Shown here piece after piece: positions 28,659 through 37,032 of a stretch of DNA of 64,000 nucleotides. The notes under the pieces are model-generated. The model did not search any database. It had not been told where the DNA came from and worked only from the letters and a program-made list of their open reading frames with translations. This stretch comes from Amphibacillus marinus. Lineage in GTDB: Bacteria > Bacillota > Bacilli > Bacillales > Amphibacillaceae. The stretch lies in assembly GCF_900110345.1 (NCBI RefSeq), contig NZ_FODJ01000008.1, positions 62,001 to 126,000 on the forward strand, given 5' to 3'. Position 1 is the first letter of the stretch, and each line of letters begins with the position of its first letter. The position numbers and the translations under genes were made by a program.

Positions 28659-29462
28659 ATGAAATTTGCTGTTACATCAAAAGGCGATCACAAATCAAAT
28701 AAGATTAAGTCGATAATAGAGCAATATTTGTTAGATTTTGATCTGAAACAAAGTATGACCGACCCAGATCTTGTTATTTCAGTAGGTGGAGACGGGACTT
28801 TTTTACATGCAGTTCACAATTACTTTCATCGCTTGAAGGAAACTGCGTTTATCGGTGTACACACAGGCCATTTGGGTTTTTATGCGGACTGGTTACCTGA
28901 GGAGGTTGAAAAGCTCGTCATTGAAATTGCAAAAAAGCAGTTTGAGATTGTTGAATATCCACTTCTAGCTATGCGAATCTGGCGTAAAGATGAGCCGCAG
29001 CCTGATCGGTACCTTGCATTAAACGAGGCAACAATTAAAAAAATTGAGGGATCCGTCGTATTAGATGTTGCAATTAACGGTGATGAGTTTGAACGCTTTC
29101 GTGGTGATGGCTTATGTGTATCAACGCCTTCAGGGAGTACAGCTTACAATAAAGCATTAGGTGGTGCTATTATTCATCCTGCGTTATCAGCTTTACAAAT
29201 TACTGAGATGTCTTCAATAAATAATCGCGTTTATCGGACGATTGGTTCACCACTAATCTTACCAAGTCATCATGTTTGTGAATTTAAGCCAGTTGATCAC
29301 AACCAAAGCTTTATCATTACAATTGACCATATCACGCAGAGCTTTGATAAGGTAACCTCAATTGAATACACAGTTGCAGATGAGCGCATTCGGTTTGCAC
29401 GCTTTAGACCGTTCCCGTTCTGGAAACGTGTGCACGATTCTTTCATTTCAGATTCAAGATAG
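28659..29462 (+). CDS. nadK: NAD kinase
   Basis: A 267-aa enzyme that phosphorylates NAD to NADP. The GGDGT motif is in [15 protein letters not shown], and the second glycine-rich loop is [22 protein letters not shown]. The start is ATG 28659, giving [15 protein letters not shown] one codon earlier is also possible given the GAGGAG position. It starts 8 bp after relQ and is probably cotranscribed with it. Confidence 0.96.
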   Translation: MKFAVTSKGDHKSNKIKSIIEQYLLDFDLKQSMTDPDLVISVGGDGTFLHAVHNYFHRLKETAFIGVHTGHLGFYADWLPEEVEKLVIEIAKKQFEIVEYPLLAMRIWRKDEPQPDRYLALNEATIKKIEGSVVLDVAINGDEFERFRGDGLCVSTPSGSTAYNKALGGAIIHPALSALQITEMSSINNRVYRTIGSPLILPSHHVCEFKPVDHNQSFIITIDHITQSFDKVTSIEYTVADERIRFARFRPFPFWKRVHDSFISDSR

Positions 29463-29481
29463 ATGAGGGGGAGATTTTCGG

Positions 29482-30375
29482 ATGTTTAAATGGACAGTAA
29501 CAGCTGAACATACCGATATGCTGTTACGGGAGTTTCTTCAACATCATGCTTTACTTTCACGTAGTCTTGTAAAAGTATTAAAGTTTGATGGTGGAAGTAT
29601 TTTAGTTAATGGAAAACAAGAAAGTGTTCGGCGAAGGTTAGCAATTGGTGATACTGTTCAAGTTATTTTTCCACCTGAGCAAAGAGGACCACAGGTGAAG
29701 CCAGAGAACATGGACTTAGATATCCTATTTGAAGACGATTTGTTTATGGTCATTGATAAACCGCCACGGATTGCTACTATCCCCTCTGCGCAGCATCCAA
29801 CTGGTACAATTGCTAATGCAGTTGTTCATTATTATGATCAAAATAAATTGCCCTATACTTTTCATGTTGTGACCCGTTTAGATCGAGATACATCAGGATT
29901 AATGCTTATTGCCAAGCATCGCTATGCTCATAGCTTAATGGCAACTCATAAAATAGAACGAGGCTACCATGCTGTTGTATCAGGACACTTAGCAAGTAAA
30001 AAAGGTGTAATCAACGCCCCAATTGCTCGAAAGCCAGGGTCTATTATTGAGCGGACGGTAGCAGCGGCAGGGAAGCATGCTATTACACATTATCAAGTCG
30101 TTAATGAGCTTAGTGACTATTCGCTTGTACAAATTCGTCTTGAAACAGGACGCACCCATCAAATCCGGGTACACTTTGCCTATCTAGCTCATCCTTTATT
30201 GGGAGACAATCTATATGGGGGAGATTGTACTGTCATTTCAAGACAGGCTCTACACTGCTCAAGTCTTCAATTCATGCACCCAGTATCGCATGAGGTAATA
30301 GCACTATCTGCTCCGATCCCATCTGATATTAATCGACTTCTGCAAGATGTTTCAACAGCACTGAAAAACGATTAA
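29482..30375 (+). CDS. RluA-family pseudouridine synthase (YjbO-like)
   Basis: A 297-aa RNA-modifying enzyme. An N-terminal S4-like domain (residues 15-60, LLSRSLVKVLKFDGGSILVNGK) precedes the catalytic domain. The catalytic Asp lies in HVVTRLDRDTSGLMLIAKH, and the C-terminal motif is RTHQIRVHFAYLAHPLLGDNLYGG. RluA-family enzymes convert specific uridines in rRNA or tRNA. The target is not determinable here. It is the third gene of the relQ-nadK cluster, 19 bp behind nadK. Confidence 0.94.
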   Translation: MFKWTVTAEHTDMLLREFLQHHALLSRSLVKVLKFDGGSILVNGKQESVRRRLAIGDTVQVIFPPEQRGPQVKPENMDLDILFEDDLFMVIDKPPRIATIPSAQHPTGTIANAVVHYYDQNKLPYTFHVVTRLDRDTSGLMLIAKHRYAHSLMATHKIERGYHAVVSGHLASKKGVINAPIARKPGSIIERTVAAAGKHAITHYQVVNELSDYSLVQIRLETGRTHQIRVHFAYLAHPLLGDNLYGGDCTVISRQALHCSSLQFMHPVSHEVIALSAPIPSDINRLLQDVSTALKND

Positions 30376-30411
30376 GCTCTTGTGAATTTACACAAGCAAA
30401 TTCTAACAAGT

Positions 30412-31158
30412 TTACTCATCGTTAAAGATAGTAAACTTTTCTTTTTGTAAAGCCTGTTGGGAGTCCACTGTTATCATTACTTCCTCTGGTAGCCGAAACG
30501 CTGCTAACTTATTACCAAATACACATCCAAGATCAATGTTAACGGTCTTGTTCAGAAAGCGTGGTTGCCAAACAGGTGTGTGACCGTAAACAATCCATTT
30601 GTCTCCAGCGTATGCTTTAGCCCAGTCTCTTCTAACTGGTCGTCCATCAGGAAGCTTTTCTCCTGTGGTATCACCATATAAAACAAAGGAGCGGGTCTTC
30701 TTATCATGGCGCCCGATTAGTTGCTCTTTAATTCCCGCATGGGCAACTACCGCATTTACTAGAGGTAAGTCCAAGTAAAGTGGTGCGTCTTTATAAAGTT
30801 GAATAAATTTCTCCTTTACTTGTTGTAATTCCGTTGGAGTTAGTCGTTCAAGCTCAGCAATTGTCGTTTCTAATCCGTGCTGAGCTTGAACGTTATTTCC
30901 GAGGAAATAACGATACAGTTTATTGCAATGGTTTCCAGGTGCGTAGTTGGCAACTCGATCTTCATAAACAAGTCGGTAAACAAGGTTTATTGTTTTTATC
31001 GAAGCTGGACCGCGATCGGTTATATCTCCAACGAAGATTAATGATCGTTGATCTGGATGAGAATATTGCCCGTTGATTTCTAGGTAACCAAGTTTATTTA
31101 TGAGTTGCAGCAATTCTGTTAAACATCCATGCACATCACCAATAATATCAACCTTCAT
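30412..31158 (-). CDS. prpE: bis(5'-nucleosyl)-tetraphosphatase PrpE
   Basis: A 248-aa metallophosphatase. The calcineurin-like motifs are DIIGDVHGCLTELLQL, LIFVGDITDRGPASI and ANYAPGNHCNKLYRYF, plus YGHTPVWQPRFLN. B. subtilis PrpE cleaves Ap4A asymmetrically and dephosphorylates phosphotyrosine peptides, with a role in spore germination. It converges on the RluA gene and diverges from mgtE. GGAGGG precedes the ATG. Confidence 0.93.
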   Translation of the reverse strand: MKVDIIGDVHGCLTELLQLINKLGYLEINGQYSHPDQRSLIFVGDITDRGPASIKTINLVYRLVYEDRVANYAPGNHCNKLYRYFLGNNVQAQHGLETTIAELERLTPTELQQVKEKFIQLYKDAPLYLDLPLVNAVVAHAGIKEQLIGRHDKKTRSFVLYGDTTGEKLPDGRPVRRDWAKAYAGDKWIVYGHTPVWQPRFLNKTVNIDLGCVFGNKLAAFRLPEEVMITVDSQQALQKEKFTIFNDE

Positions 31159-31185
31159 TGCTATTCCCTCCTTATATCGTAGGCA

Positions 31186-31316
31186 GATTAACTAACGGCT
31201 TATCCCATACTTTGAAGAATGGGGAGTTAACAGACAGTAAAGCCCAATTTGCTCAGAGATCTTTTTGTTGATACCTTTAAGTGCTAAAAATTAGTAGGTC
31301 AAAGGTATCCTTTTTT
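31186..31316 (+). promoter_or_regulatory. candidate attenuator leader upstream of mgtE
   Basis: A structured stretch precedes mgtE. TTAACT with AGTTAA and CCCAT with ATGGG form a bulged hairpin (31188-31230). It is followed by a stem GATACCTTT/AAAGGTATC (31270-31309) and six T, an intrinsic terminator 175 nt before the mgtE start. Known mgtE genes are often controlled by the M-box magnesium riboswitch, but I see no M-box core. It may be another attenuator or an upstream short transcript. Confidence 0.4.
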
Positions 31317-31490
31317 AATTGAAAGTTCTGTTGTTTATCATAATTAGTTTAGCACATTCCCATCGGCCCTTGCACTAAGCAAAAGACTAGTTATCTTATT
31401 TTTAGGGTATAGTTTGATTATAAACAGTTTTATCTTCATTTAAATAATGCTAAAATAAACAACGAAGATGAAGGTTTGGAGGGGTTATTG

Positions 31491-32849
31491 GTGGATGAGT
31501 TACAAGCTAAACAACAAGAGGTTTATAAACTACTCGAAGATGCACTATCAGATGAACAAATAGATCGATTTAGGTCTGAGTTTTTGGAAATCCATCCATA
31601 TGACCAGTCAGAATTTTTTGAAGCGCAGTCTGAACAGATGCGATCGCTAATTTATTCTTATTTGTCCCCAGAAGAAATGGCTGACCTGATTGAACACGTT
31701 GAAGAAGACTTAGTGGGTAATTTTATAGTTGAAATGAATCCGGCTTATGCAGCCCAAATACTATCAGAGCTTGCTACTGATGACGCCGTGGATATCTTAA
31801 ATGATTTGGATAAGAACAAGGTTGCTAGTTATTTAACGATTATGCCAAAGGAATCATCCGACGAAATTAAGGCATTACTACACTACGAAGAGAAAACAGC
31901 CGGTAGTATCATGACCACTGAGTTCGTAGTAGTCACTACTGATATGTCGGTCAAGGATGCAATGAGACATCTAAGAAAAGAAGCGCCTGAGGCAGAAACG
32001 ATTTACTACATTTACGTTGTTGACCACGATCAGCAACTTGTTGGGGTTATCTCTTTGCGAGACCTTATTATTGCTGAAGGTTCCTTTACAATAGCGGACA
32101 TTATGAGCGATCGAGTTGTCTCTGTTTCTGTTGGAGATAATCAAGAAGACATAGCTCAAATGATGCGAGATTACGATTTTCTTGCATTACCTGTTGTTGA
32201 CTTTCAAAATCATTTACTTGGTATCATTACAGTTGATGATATTATGGACGTTATGGAAGAAGAAGCAAGTGATGACTATTCTAAGCTAGCTGGAGTTGAC
32301 GTCGATTCAGTTGATCATAACCCAATAATTGCTGCTAAAAAAAGATTACCATGGTTAATCATTTTACTGTTCCTCGGTTTGTTTACCGCAAGTATTATTG
32401 CCCGTTTTGAAGAAACACTAAATCAAGTTGCTTTGTTAGCAATTTTTATTCCCCTTATTGCTGGAATGGCAGGGAATACGGGAACCCAGGCATTAGCTGT
32501 AGCTGTTCGGGGAATTGCTACTGGGGAATTTCAAAAACAAGGTATTTTAAAGATTCTAATAAGGGAAGCAACGACTGGATTAATTACTGGTTTGACTTGC
32601 GGTATTGCGATTTGGATTATTATTTATGTCTGGCAAGGTGTTTTCTTCCTTGGTTTTCTAGTTGGGTTGGCCATTACTGCTACATTATTTGTGGCGACAA
32701 TATCGGGAGCCCTTGTGCCATTATTAATGCACCATTTCAAGGTTGATCCAGCGGTCGCTTCCGGCCCATTTATTACAACAATAAATGATATTATTTCGGT
32801 TATTATTTATTTTGGCATGGCTACTGCATTTATGCAATTTCTCATTTAA
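31491..32849 (+). CDS. mgtE: magnesium transporter MgtE
   Basis: A 452-aa magnesium channel starting at GTG 31491, placed 6 nt after GGAGGGG. Longer TTG readings overlap that site. The order is an N-terminal acidic helical domain (YAAQILSELATDDAVDILNDLDKNK), paired CBS domains (EEKTAGSIMTTEFVVV and ADIMSDRVVSVSV) and five C-terminal membrane helices with the conserved AGMAGNTGTQALAVAVRGIATGE pore segment. The cytosolic domains close the pore when magnesium is high. Confidence 0.96.
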   Translation: MDELQAKQQEVYKLLEDALSDEQIDRFRSEFLEIHPYDQSEFFEAQSEQMRSLIYSYLSPEEMADLIEHVEEDLVGNFIVEMNPAYAAQILSELATDDAVDILNDLDKNKVASYLTIMPKESSDEIKALLHYEEKTAGSIMTTEFVVVTTDMSVKDAMRHLRKEAPEAETIYYIYVVDHDQQLVGVISLRDLIIAEGSFTIADIMSDRVVSVSVGDNQEDIAQMMRDYDFLALPVVDFQNHLLGIITVDDIMDVMEEEASDDYSKLAGVDVDSVDHNPIIAAKKRLPWLIILLFLGLFTASIIARFEETLNQVALLAIFIPLIAGMAGNTGTQALAVAVRGIATGEFQKQGILKILIREATTGLITGLTCGIAIWIIIYVWQGVFFLGFLVGLAITATLFVATISGALVPLLMHHFKVDPAVASGPFITTINDIISVIIYFGMATAFMQFLI

Positions 32850-32944
32850 TAAGGCAACAGTGCGGCTTTTTAAAGCATAAGTATGGCTTTTTAAAATGGA
32901 ATAAACGATTAAAATTGTTGTTTTTCAAAATATAATCGGCTAAA

Positions 32945-32962
32945 ATAGTATCAGGTACTAAT
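32945..32962. promoter_or_regulatory. FapR operator upstream of fabI
   Basis: The reverse complement reads ATTAGTACCTGATACTAT, matching the FapR box at the left half and core with two or three changes at the right. It lies about 30 bp before the fabI start codon. Confidence 0.82.
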
Positions 32963-32992
32963 AACAAGGTATAATTCAGGGGGCTATTATTT

Positions 32993-33772
32993 ATGAATTT
33001 TTCATTAGATGGTAAAACATATGTTATTATGGGTGTTGCGAATAAACGTAGTATTGCTTGGGGGATTGCTAAAGCATTACATCAGGTCGGCGCAAAGTTA
33101 ATCTTTACGTATGCAAACGAACGGTTTGAAAAGCCTGTAAGGGATTTGGCAAGTACACTTGAAGGCCAAGAAGCAAGTTTTTATCAATGCGACGTGACGA
33201 ATGATGAAGCTATTGCCGAGACTTTTAAGCAAATTAAACAAGATATTGGTATTATTCATGGTGTAGCACATTGCATCGCATTTGCACAGAAAGAGGATCT
33301 TCAGGGTGAGTTTATTAATACGTCACGAGATGGCTATCTGCTTGCGCATAACATTAGTGCATATTCGCTTGTTGCAGTTGCACGTGAAGCAGAGTCGCTA
33401 ATGACAGAGGGTGGCGGAATCGTTACGCTAACCTACTTAGGCGGAGAGCGCGTTGTCCAAAACTATAATGTGATGGGCGTTGCTAAAGCAAGCCTTGATG
33501 CGAGTATGAAATATTTAGCCAATGATTTAGGGAGAAAGAATATTCGCGTCAATGCTATTTCAGCTGGACCAATCCGCACACTCTCTGCTAAGGGTGTAGG
33601 TGATTTTAATTCAATCCTAAAAGACATTGAAGAAAAAGCACCGTTACGCCGGACCGTTACACAAGATGAGGTAGGCTCAACGGCTTACTATCTTTTAAGC
33701 GATCTATCTCAAGGAGTCACGGGAGAAATTATTCATGTTGATTCAGGCTATAGTATTTTAGGCTTATCGTAA
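32993..33772 (+). CDS. fabI: enoyl-ACP reductase I
   Basis: A 259-aa short-chain dehydrogenase that reduces enoyl-ACP in the last step of each fatty-acid elongation cycle. The N-terminal nucleotide site is MGVANKRSIAWGIAKAL. The catalytic Tyr-x6-Lys is in YNVMGVAKASLDASMKYLA, and SAGPIRTLSAKGVGDF forms the substrate loop. It is a target of triclosan-type inhibitors. It is a monocistronic gene under the FapR box, as yjbW in B. subtilis, next to cotO. Confidence 0.97.
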   Translation: MNFSLDGKTYVIMGVANKRSIAWGIAKALHQVGAKLIFTYANERFEKPVRDLASTLEGQEASFYQCDVTNDEAIAETFKQIKQDIGIIHGVAHCIAFAQKEDLQGEFINTSRDGYLLAHNISAYSLVAVAREAESLMTEGGGIVTLTYLGGERVVQNYNVMGVAKASLDASMKYLANDLGRKNIRVNAISAGPIRTLSAKGVGDFNSILKDIEEKAPLRRTVTQDEVGSTAYYLLSDLSQGVTGEIIHVDSGYSILGLS

Positions 33773-33789
33773 TTATCTTGGGTTAGTGT

Positions 33790-33817
33790 CACCTTTTCTG
33801 CTTTTACTCATATAGTA
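33790..33817 (+). promoter_or_regulatory. sigma-K-like promoter of cotO
   Basis: An AC-type -35 (CACC at 33790) is followed by 16 nt and CATATAGTA (33809-33817), matching the late mother-cell sigma-K -10 form CATAnnnTA. Confidence 0.6.
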
Positions 33818-33839
33818 TGATGTGAGAGGAGGAGGTTAA

Positions 33840-34316
33840 ATGCATAATCGACCGATGATGTATGTGACACAACCTGATTTAAAATCACCAATTGCTAAAA
33901 TGCAACAGGAATATCGGACATCACAGCCACAAATTGAAGCTACGCAATCACGTAGGCAATCAAGATCTGTTTATATCAACCGTGATCAACCTATCTTTGA
34001 TGAGAGCCAAACCAGTGAAACCACTGAAAGGGATTCTCTCGAAGCTGAGTCTACCTACGAAGATACTGAGCCGGCTTCAGAACAAAAACGTTTTGAGGAC
34101 ATGACTAGGGAAGAGCAAGTGGATTATTTATCACGCCCATCTCCCTTTTTACCTAAACTATCTTGTCAAGTTAAAGTAGCAGATCAAACACACATAGGGA
34201 AAATAGTTAGTAGGCAAGGAGATACAATTACTTTTGAAGCAAGAAGTGCACCACGGCATCGCCAGTTCACCATAACTGAAATGGACGAGATTAAGTTGCT
34301 AGGTTTTGATAAATAA
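33840..34316 (+). CDS. cotO: spore coat protein CotO
   Basis: A 158-aa coat morphogenesis protein. The N-terminal RPMMYVTQPDLKSPIAKMQ is followed by a polar, acidic, low-complexity centre. The conserved end is REEQVDYLSRPSPFLPKLSCQVKVADQTHIGKIVSRQGDTITF. In B. subtilis CotO (YjbX) acts in outer-coat assembly and lies between fabI and cotZ, exactly as here. Strong GGAGGAGG ribosome site. The central region differs from B. subtilis, as is usual. Confidence 0.85.
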   Translation: MHNRPMMYVTQPDLKSPIAKMQQEYRTSQPQIEATQSRRQSRSVYINRDQPIFDESQTSETTERDSLEAESTYEDTEPASEQKRFEDMTREEQVDYLSRPSPFLPKLSCQVKVADQTHIGKIVSRQGDTITFEARSAPRHRQFTITEMDEIKLLGFDK

Positions 34317-34337
34317 ACAATACGTGATGATAATTAC

Positions 34338-34386
34338 AAAGACTAAATCCAAACTGTTTTTTTTATGGTTGGCTTTAGTCTTTTTT
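34338..34386 (+). terminator. terminator of cotO
   Basis: AAAGACTAAATCCAA pairs with TTGGCTTTAGTCTTT, with one bulge, followed by TTTT. Confidence 0.75.
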
Positions 34387-34402
34387 GTGCTTGTGCATTA
34401 GC

Positions 34403-34667
34403 GGTTGTATATCAAATAGCGTTGGTAAGATAATTTCCAAAGATTAGGCGGAAGTAAAAAGGAGCCGACTCCTGCGGGAATAGCACGTTTCCGAAGACCC
34501 CTTTGAGGATGTTAGACGAATAACGCGACGTCGTGTCGCAATGTCTAACTGACTCACATCCTGTGAGCCCGAGGCCGTGCACGTTCGTGCCCTTGGGTGA
34601 AAGCGGCTCTTTTTTGCTGGAGCCATACAAACTATTTGCTTAAACCAACGCTATTTGATGAAGAACC
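34403..34667. mobile_element. ISL3-related MITE, copy B2
   Basis: A 265-bp element with the same terminal inverted repeats as B1 (ATCAAATAGCGTTGGT and its complement) and a perfect 8-bp flanking repeat GCATTAGC (34395-34402 and 34668-34675). Compared with B1 it has an extra central block with nested stems: GTTAGAC/GTCTAAC around GCGAC/GTCGC, and CACATCC-type ends. A GAGCCG/CGGCTC pair is followed by TTTTTT. It encodes no credible protein. Confidence 0.88.
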
Positions 34668-34789
34668 GCATTAGCTAGCTGTGGTGAGATACTCTGATAG
34701 GATTACTATAGCTGTACAACTTTATTACTTAATGAATACTATTTAGTGGATTATCCTTCATCACTATACTAGTGCATAAGCTTACTTTT

Positions 34790-34845
34790 TAAAAAATAAA
34801 AGACTGCATCCGTATACACACTAAAATAGTGAGCAGGATGCAGTC
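34790..34845 (-). terminator. terminator of cotZ
   Basis: A 10-bp perfect stem GACTGCATCC with GGATGCAGTC. The A-rich run on its left gives the U-run on the minus strand. Confidence 0.8.
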
Positions 34846-34891
34846 AAGCTAAGGCGCTCCATTAGATAAGGAGCAAACTCAAGTTAAAAGT

Positions 34892-35347
34892 TTAAGTTAG
34901 CGCATTAATTGCTGGTAAGCAAGTGATATGGCAGAAACAATCAAGATTAACTGTTATACAAACGCCAGTACCGCGTAATCTATGCGTTTCTTGATCTACT
35001 GGAGATTTTGGATCACGCTTTTGTGAGCTAGGATCTCTTAATAATTCAAGTACAGCACAGTTGTCTTTATCAACACATTTTACTCGGAAATAAAAGCTGC
35101 CAAACACATTTTGAATATGATTAACACGAGCGCCAAAGCCTTTAAACGGCTTACAGTCTTTACAATAAAGAATAACTGGTACGGTATCAAGGTTGTTTGA
35201 TGGAGAAGTTTCCCCAAGTAAGTCTTTAATGGATTGTTCACAGCTCGAATCGCAACTACAATCATCTAAATTATTTTGGGCATCAGCAATTTCCCGTAAA
35301 ATATCGGAAACGCAATTTCCTGTATTAAATTTACCCCCACAAGACAT
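34892..35347 (-). CDS. cotZ: cysteine-rich spore crust/coat protein CotZ/CotY
   Basis: A 151-aa protein from the ATG at 35347 behind AAAGGAGC, starting MSCGGKFNTGNCVSDILREI. It has more than ten cysteines, with CSCDSSCEQS, YCKDCKPFKGFG, NHIQNVFGSFYFRVKCVDKDNCAVLELL and VCITVNLDCFCHITCLPAINAL matching the CotY/CotZ family. These proteins self-assemble through disulfides into the spore crust lattice in B. subtilis. It lies opposite to cotO, under its own sigma-K-like promoter. I cannot tell CotY from CotZ with certainty. Confidence 0.88.
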   Translation of the reverse strand: MSCGGKFNTGNCVSDILREIADAQNNLDDCSCDSSCEQSIKDLLGETSPSNNLDTVPVILYCKDCKPFKGFGARVNHIQNVFGSFYFRVKCVDKDNCAVLELLRDPSSQKRDPKSPVDQETHRLRGTGVCITVNLDCFCHITCLPAINALT

Positions 35348-35395
35348 ATTAAATTGCTCCTTTCGATTAATAATGACTGACCTCATTGTCACTTA

Positions 35396-35424
35396 TAGAA
35401 TATGTAAGTTACGCTAGCCGGTGT
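35396..35424 (-). promoter_or_regulatory. sigma-K-like promoter of cotZ
   Basis: On the minus strand CACAC, a 16-nt spacer and CATATTCTA, fitting the sigma-K pattern, end about 50 bp before the cotZ start. Confidence 0.55.
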
Positions 35425-35453
35425 GGGCGCTTTTAAAAAAAATAGTGAATGAT

Positions 35454-35482
35454 CACCTTTTTGGGTTTATGAACATAGACTA
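35454..35482 (+). promoter_or_regulatory. sigma-K-like promoter of the 80-aa gene
   Basis: CACC at 35454, with 17 nt between its central AC and CATAGACTA (35474-35482), again the sigma-K form. It is divergent from the cotZ promoter. Confidence 0.55.
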
Positions 35483-35524
35483 ATATCGACTTCATTCTCG
35501 TAATAAAAAAGGAGTGATTAATAA

Positions 35525-35767
35525 ATGGCAGAGGAAAAAAAAGTGATTAAGGTCAATGATCTTATTATTCAAGCGGAGAACGTTCATTTTGAATCAGTTA
35601 ATAGACCACAACAGCAATCCTATGATCCATTTCCGTTTTTCGGGCGACGCCCCGTGCCGGAGCAGGTGGAAGTAGATGAGCAAACTGAATCAACAGTTGA
35701 AGCTAAGTCTGAAGCAGGAGCAGAACCTGAGGAAACACCACGGCGCCATCCATTCTCATGGATATAG
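35525..35767 (+). CDS. small acidic protein, probable spore component
   Basis: An 80-aa protein, MAEEKKVIKVNDLIIQAENVHFESV at the start, then a proline/phenylalanine patch (YDPFPFFGRRPVPEQ), an acidic stretch rich in Glu, and RRHPFSWI at the end. No family is recognised. The clear GGAG site, the divergent position to cotZ and the sigma-K-like promoter suggest mother-cell expression during sporulation. It is followed 12 bp later by another small gene. Confidence 0.65.
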   Translation: MAEEKKVIKVNDLIIQAENVHFESVNRPQQQSYDPFPFFGRRPVPEQVEVDEQTESTVEAKSEAGAEPEETPRRHPFSWI

Positions 35768-35779
35768 GAGTGACAAATA

Positions 35780-35941
35780 ATGAATCATGCACAATTAATT
35801 AAAAATTTAGATATTATTGGCAAGCACCTAACTAAGCATGAATATTATTTTAGAAAACCCGAACAAAAGGTCTTGCCGTATATTGATCTCCTAGAAAAAG
35901 ATATGCAGGACTTCGCAGCTGCTTTTGAACTTTTTGATTAA
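35780..35941 (+). CDS. 53-aa protein in the sporulation cluster
   Basis: A short gene not obvious from length alone. ATAGGAG lies upstream, then MNHAQLIKNLDIIGKHLTKH and a DLLEKDMQDFAAAFELFD end. It is probably a soluble helical protein. It starts 12 bp after the 80-aa gene, so the two are likely one operon. No family is recognised. Confidence 0.6.
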   Translation: MNHAQLIKNLDIIGKHLTKHEYYFRKPEQKVLPYIDLLEKDMQDFAAAFELFD

Positions 35942-35998
35942 CTAGCTGACATATTTCTCTCCGATATAGGGTATAGATACCATAAGGAGGGAAAGCAC

Positions 35999-36286
35999 AT
36001 GGGCTATATATTACCAATTACTCATCAGCAGATTCAACCTGTATATTTGAGTGAACGTGAACCAACCCGAGCACCTCTTGAAGTTGAAAAACTACCTGCT
36101 GCAACCTTAAGCACGATGCATGACGGTTATGGTTCAATGCTCTCTAATTATGAGGAAGCAGAACAGCAAGAAGATCTTGAACATAAGCATCGTTTAAACA
36201 GGACCTTACCAATAGTCTCAGAAATAGTTGCTAATCAGTACGCTGAGTTGACGGGAATTGGTGCTAATATTAATCGTTACGTATAA
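35999..36286 (+). CDS. 95-aa conserved-type hypothetical protein
   Basis: Begins MGYILPITHQQIQPVYLSERE and continues with a charged, glutamate-rich middle and LNRTLPIVSEIVANQYAELTG near the end. The MGYILPI opening resembles small uncharacterised Bacillaceae proteins, but I cannot name the family. AAGGAGGG gives a strong start. It shares a bidirectional terminator with the DUF421 gene. Confidence 0.6.
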   Translation: MGYILPITHQQIQPVYLSEREPTRAPLEVEKLPAATLSTMHDGYGSMLSNYEEAEQQEDLEHKHRLNRTLPIVSEIVANQYAELTGIGANINRYV

Positions 36287-36289
36287 AAA

Positions 36290-36330
36290 AATGAGTTGCC
36301 TCACATCGTTTGGACGTGAAGCAACTCATT
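36290..36330. terminator. bidirectional terminator between the 95-aa and DUF421 genes
   Basis: AATGAGTTGC pairs with GCAACTCATT, with A-run left and T-rich sequence right. It overlaps the final codons of the minus-strand gene. Confidence 0.8.
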
Positions 36331-36975
36331 TTCTTCATATTCAGCATAAAAGACATCTTTAATTGAGGCTATCTGTTGTAGAGCCAATTGCTGTTCTAAC
36401 CATTCTTGGGTTTGATTTATTTCGGTAAGATTATCATAAATAATTTCGCCGTCATTAATTAGAGTGAAAGGCAGAACAACTGGTTTAACCGGTAAATTTA
36501 AATCTAAGCGATCTGGTGCTTGCGCATAAGTCTTTTTAAGTACAGAGACAGTCCCATCAGTTTCTAGAATAGCATAATCAACATCTCTAATTGTAAAAAC
36601 ATCTTTTAATCTTAGCATGTGTTGGAGTTGATTAATATCAAGTTTATTCTTCTTCATCACTTGACGATCAAGTTTTCCTTTCCGAATAACAATGTCAGGT
36701 TTTCCTTCTATCAGTGCCCTAGAGCGTTTAAAGTGCTGACTAATCCATTCCGTTGTATACATGAGCCCCCCCCAGATTACAACTGCAAAAGATATTTCAG
36801 CTATACCTACCTGGTCATCATATAATGCATTTCCAACTAGTTCACCAAGAATAAGTGCAGAAATAAAGTCAAAGGCAGTCAACTGCCGAATTTGGGTTTT
36901 TCCTAAAATCTTCGTCATAGCAAATAGCACAAAAAAACCAAAAACTGTTTCAATTAAAATAGAGCCATAATGCAT
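36301..36975 (-). CDS. DUF421 family membrane protein (YetF-like)
   Basis: A 224-aa protein with three N-terminal membrane helices (ILIETVFGFFVLFAMTKILG, FDFISALILGELVGNAL, ISFAVVIWGGLMYTTEWI) and the typical GKTQIRQLTAFDFISALILGELVG signature. A cytosolic domain with VIRKGKLDRQVMKKNKLDINQL and VDYAILETDGTVSVLKK follows. Related YetF and SpoVA-associated proteins occur in spore formers. Function is unknown. Next to the coat cluster a sporulation or germination link is possible. Confidence 0.87.
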   Translation of the reverse strand: MHYGSILIETVFGFFVLFAMTKILGKTQIRQLTAFDFISALILGELVGNALYDDQVGIAEISFAVVIWGGLMYTTEWISQHFKRSRALIEGKPDIVIRKGKLDRQVMKKNKLDINQLQHMLRLKDVFTIRDVDYAILETDGTVSVLKKTYAQAPDRLDLNLPVKPVVLPFTLINDGEIIYDNLTEINQTQEWLEQQLALQQIASIKDVFYAEYEENELLHVQTM

Positions 36976-37032
36976 AACTAATCCCTCCGAATCCTTATCA
37001 ACAGCTTGACCGATCCAGTGGTATTTTATACG

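Noticed and set aside
31159-31490. M-box magnesium riboswitch before mgtE
   Set aside because: The conserved M-box core sequences are missing. Only an unassigned hairpin and a terminator are present.
34412-34630. Two minus-strand open frames (60-72 aa) inside MITE B2
   Set aside because: They coincide with hairpin arms of the MITE and B1 does not conserve them.
35193-35417. A 74-aa plus-strand open frame over the cotZ start
   Set aside because: It is antisense to conserved cotZ codons, has no ribosome site and overlaps the cotZ promoter.
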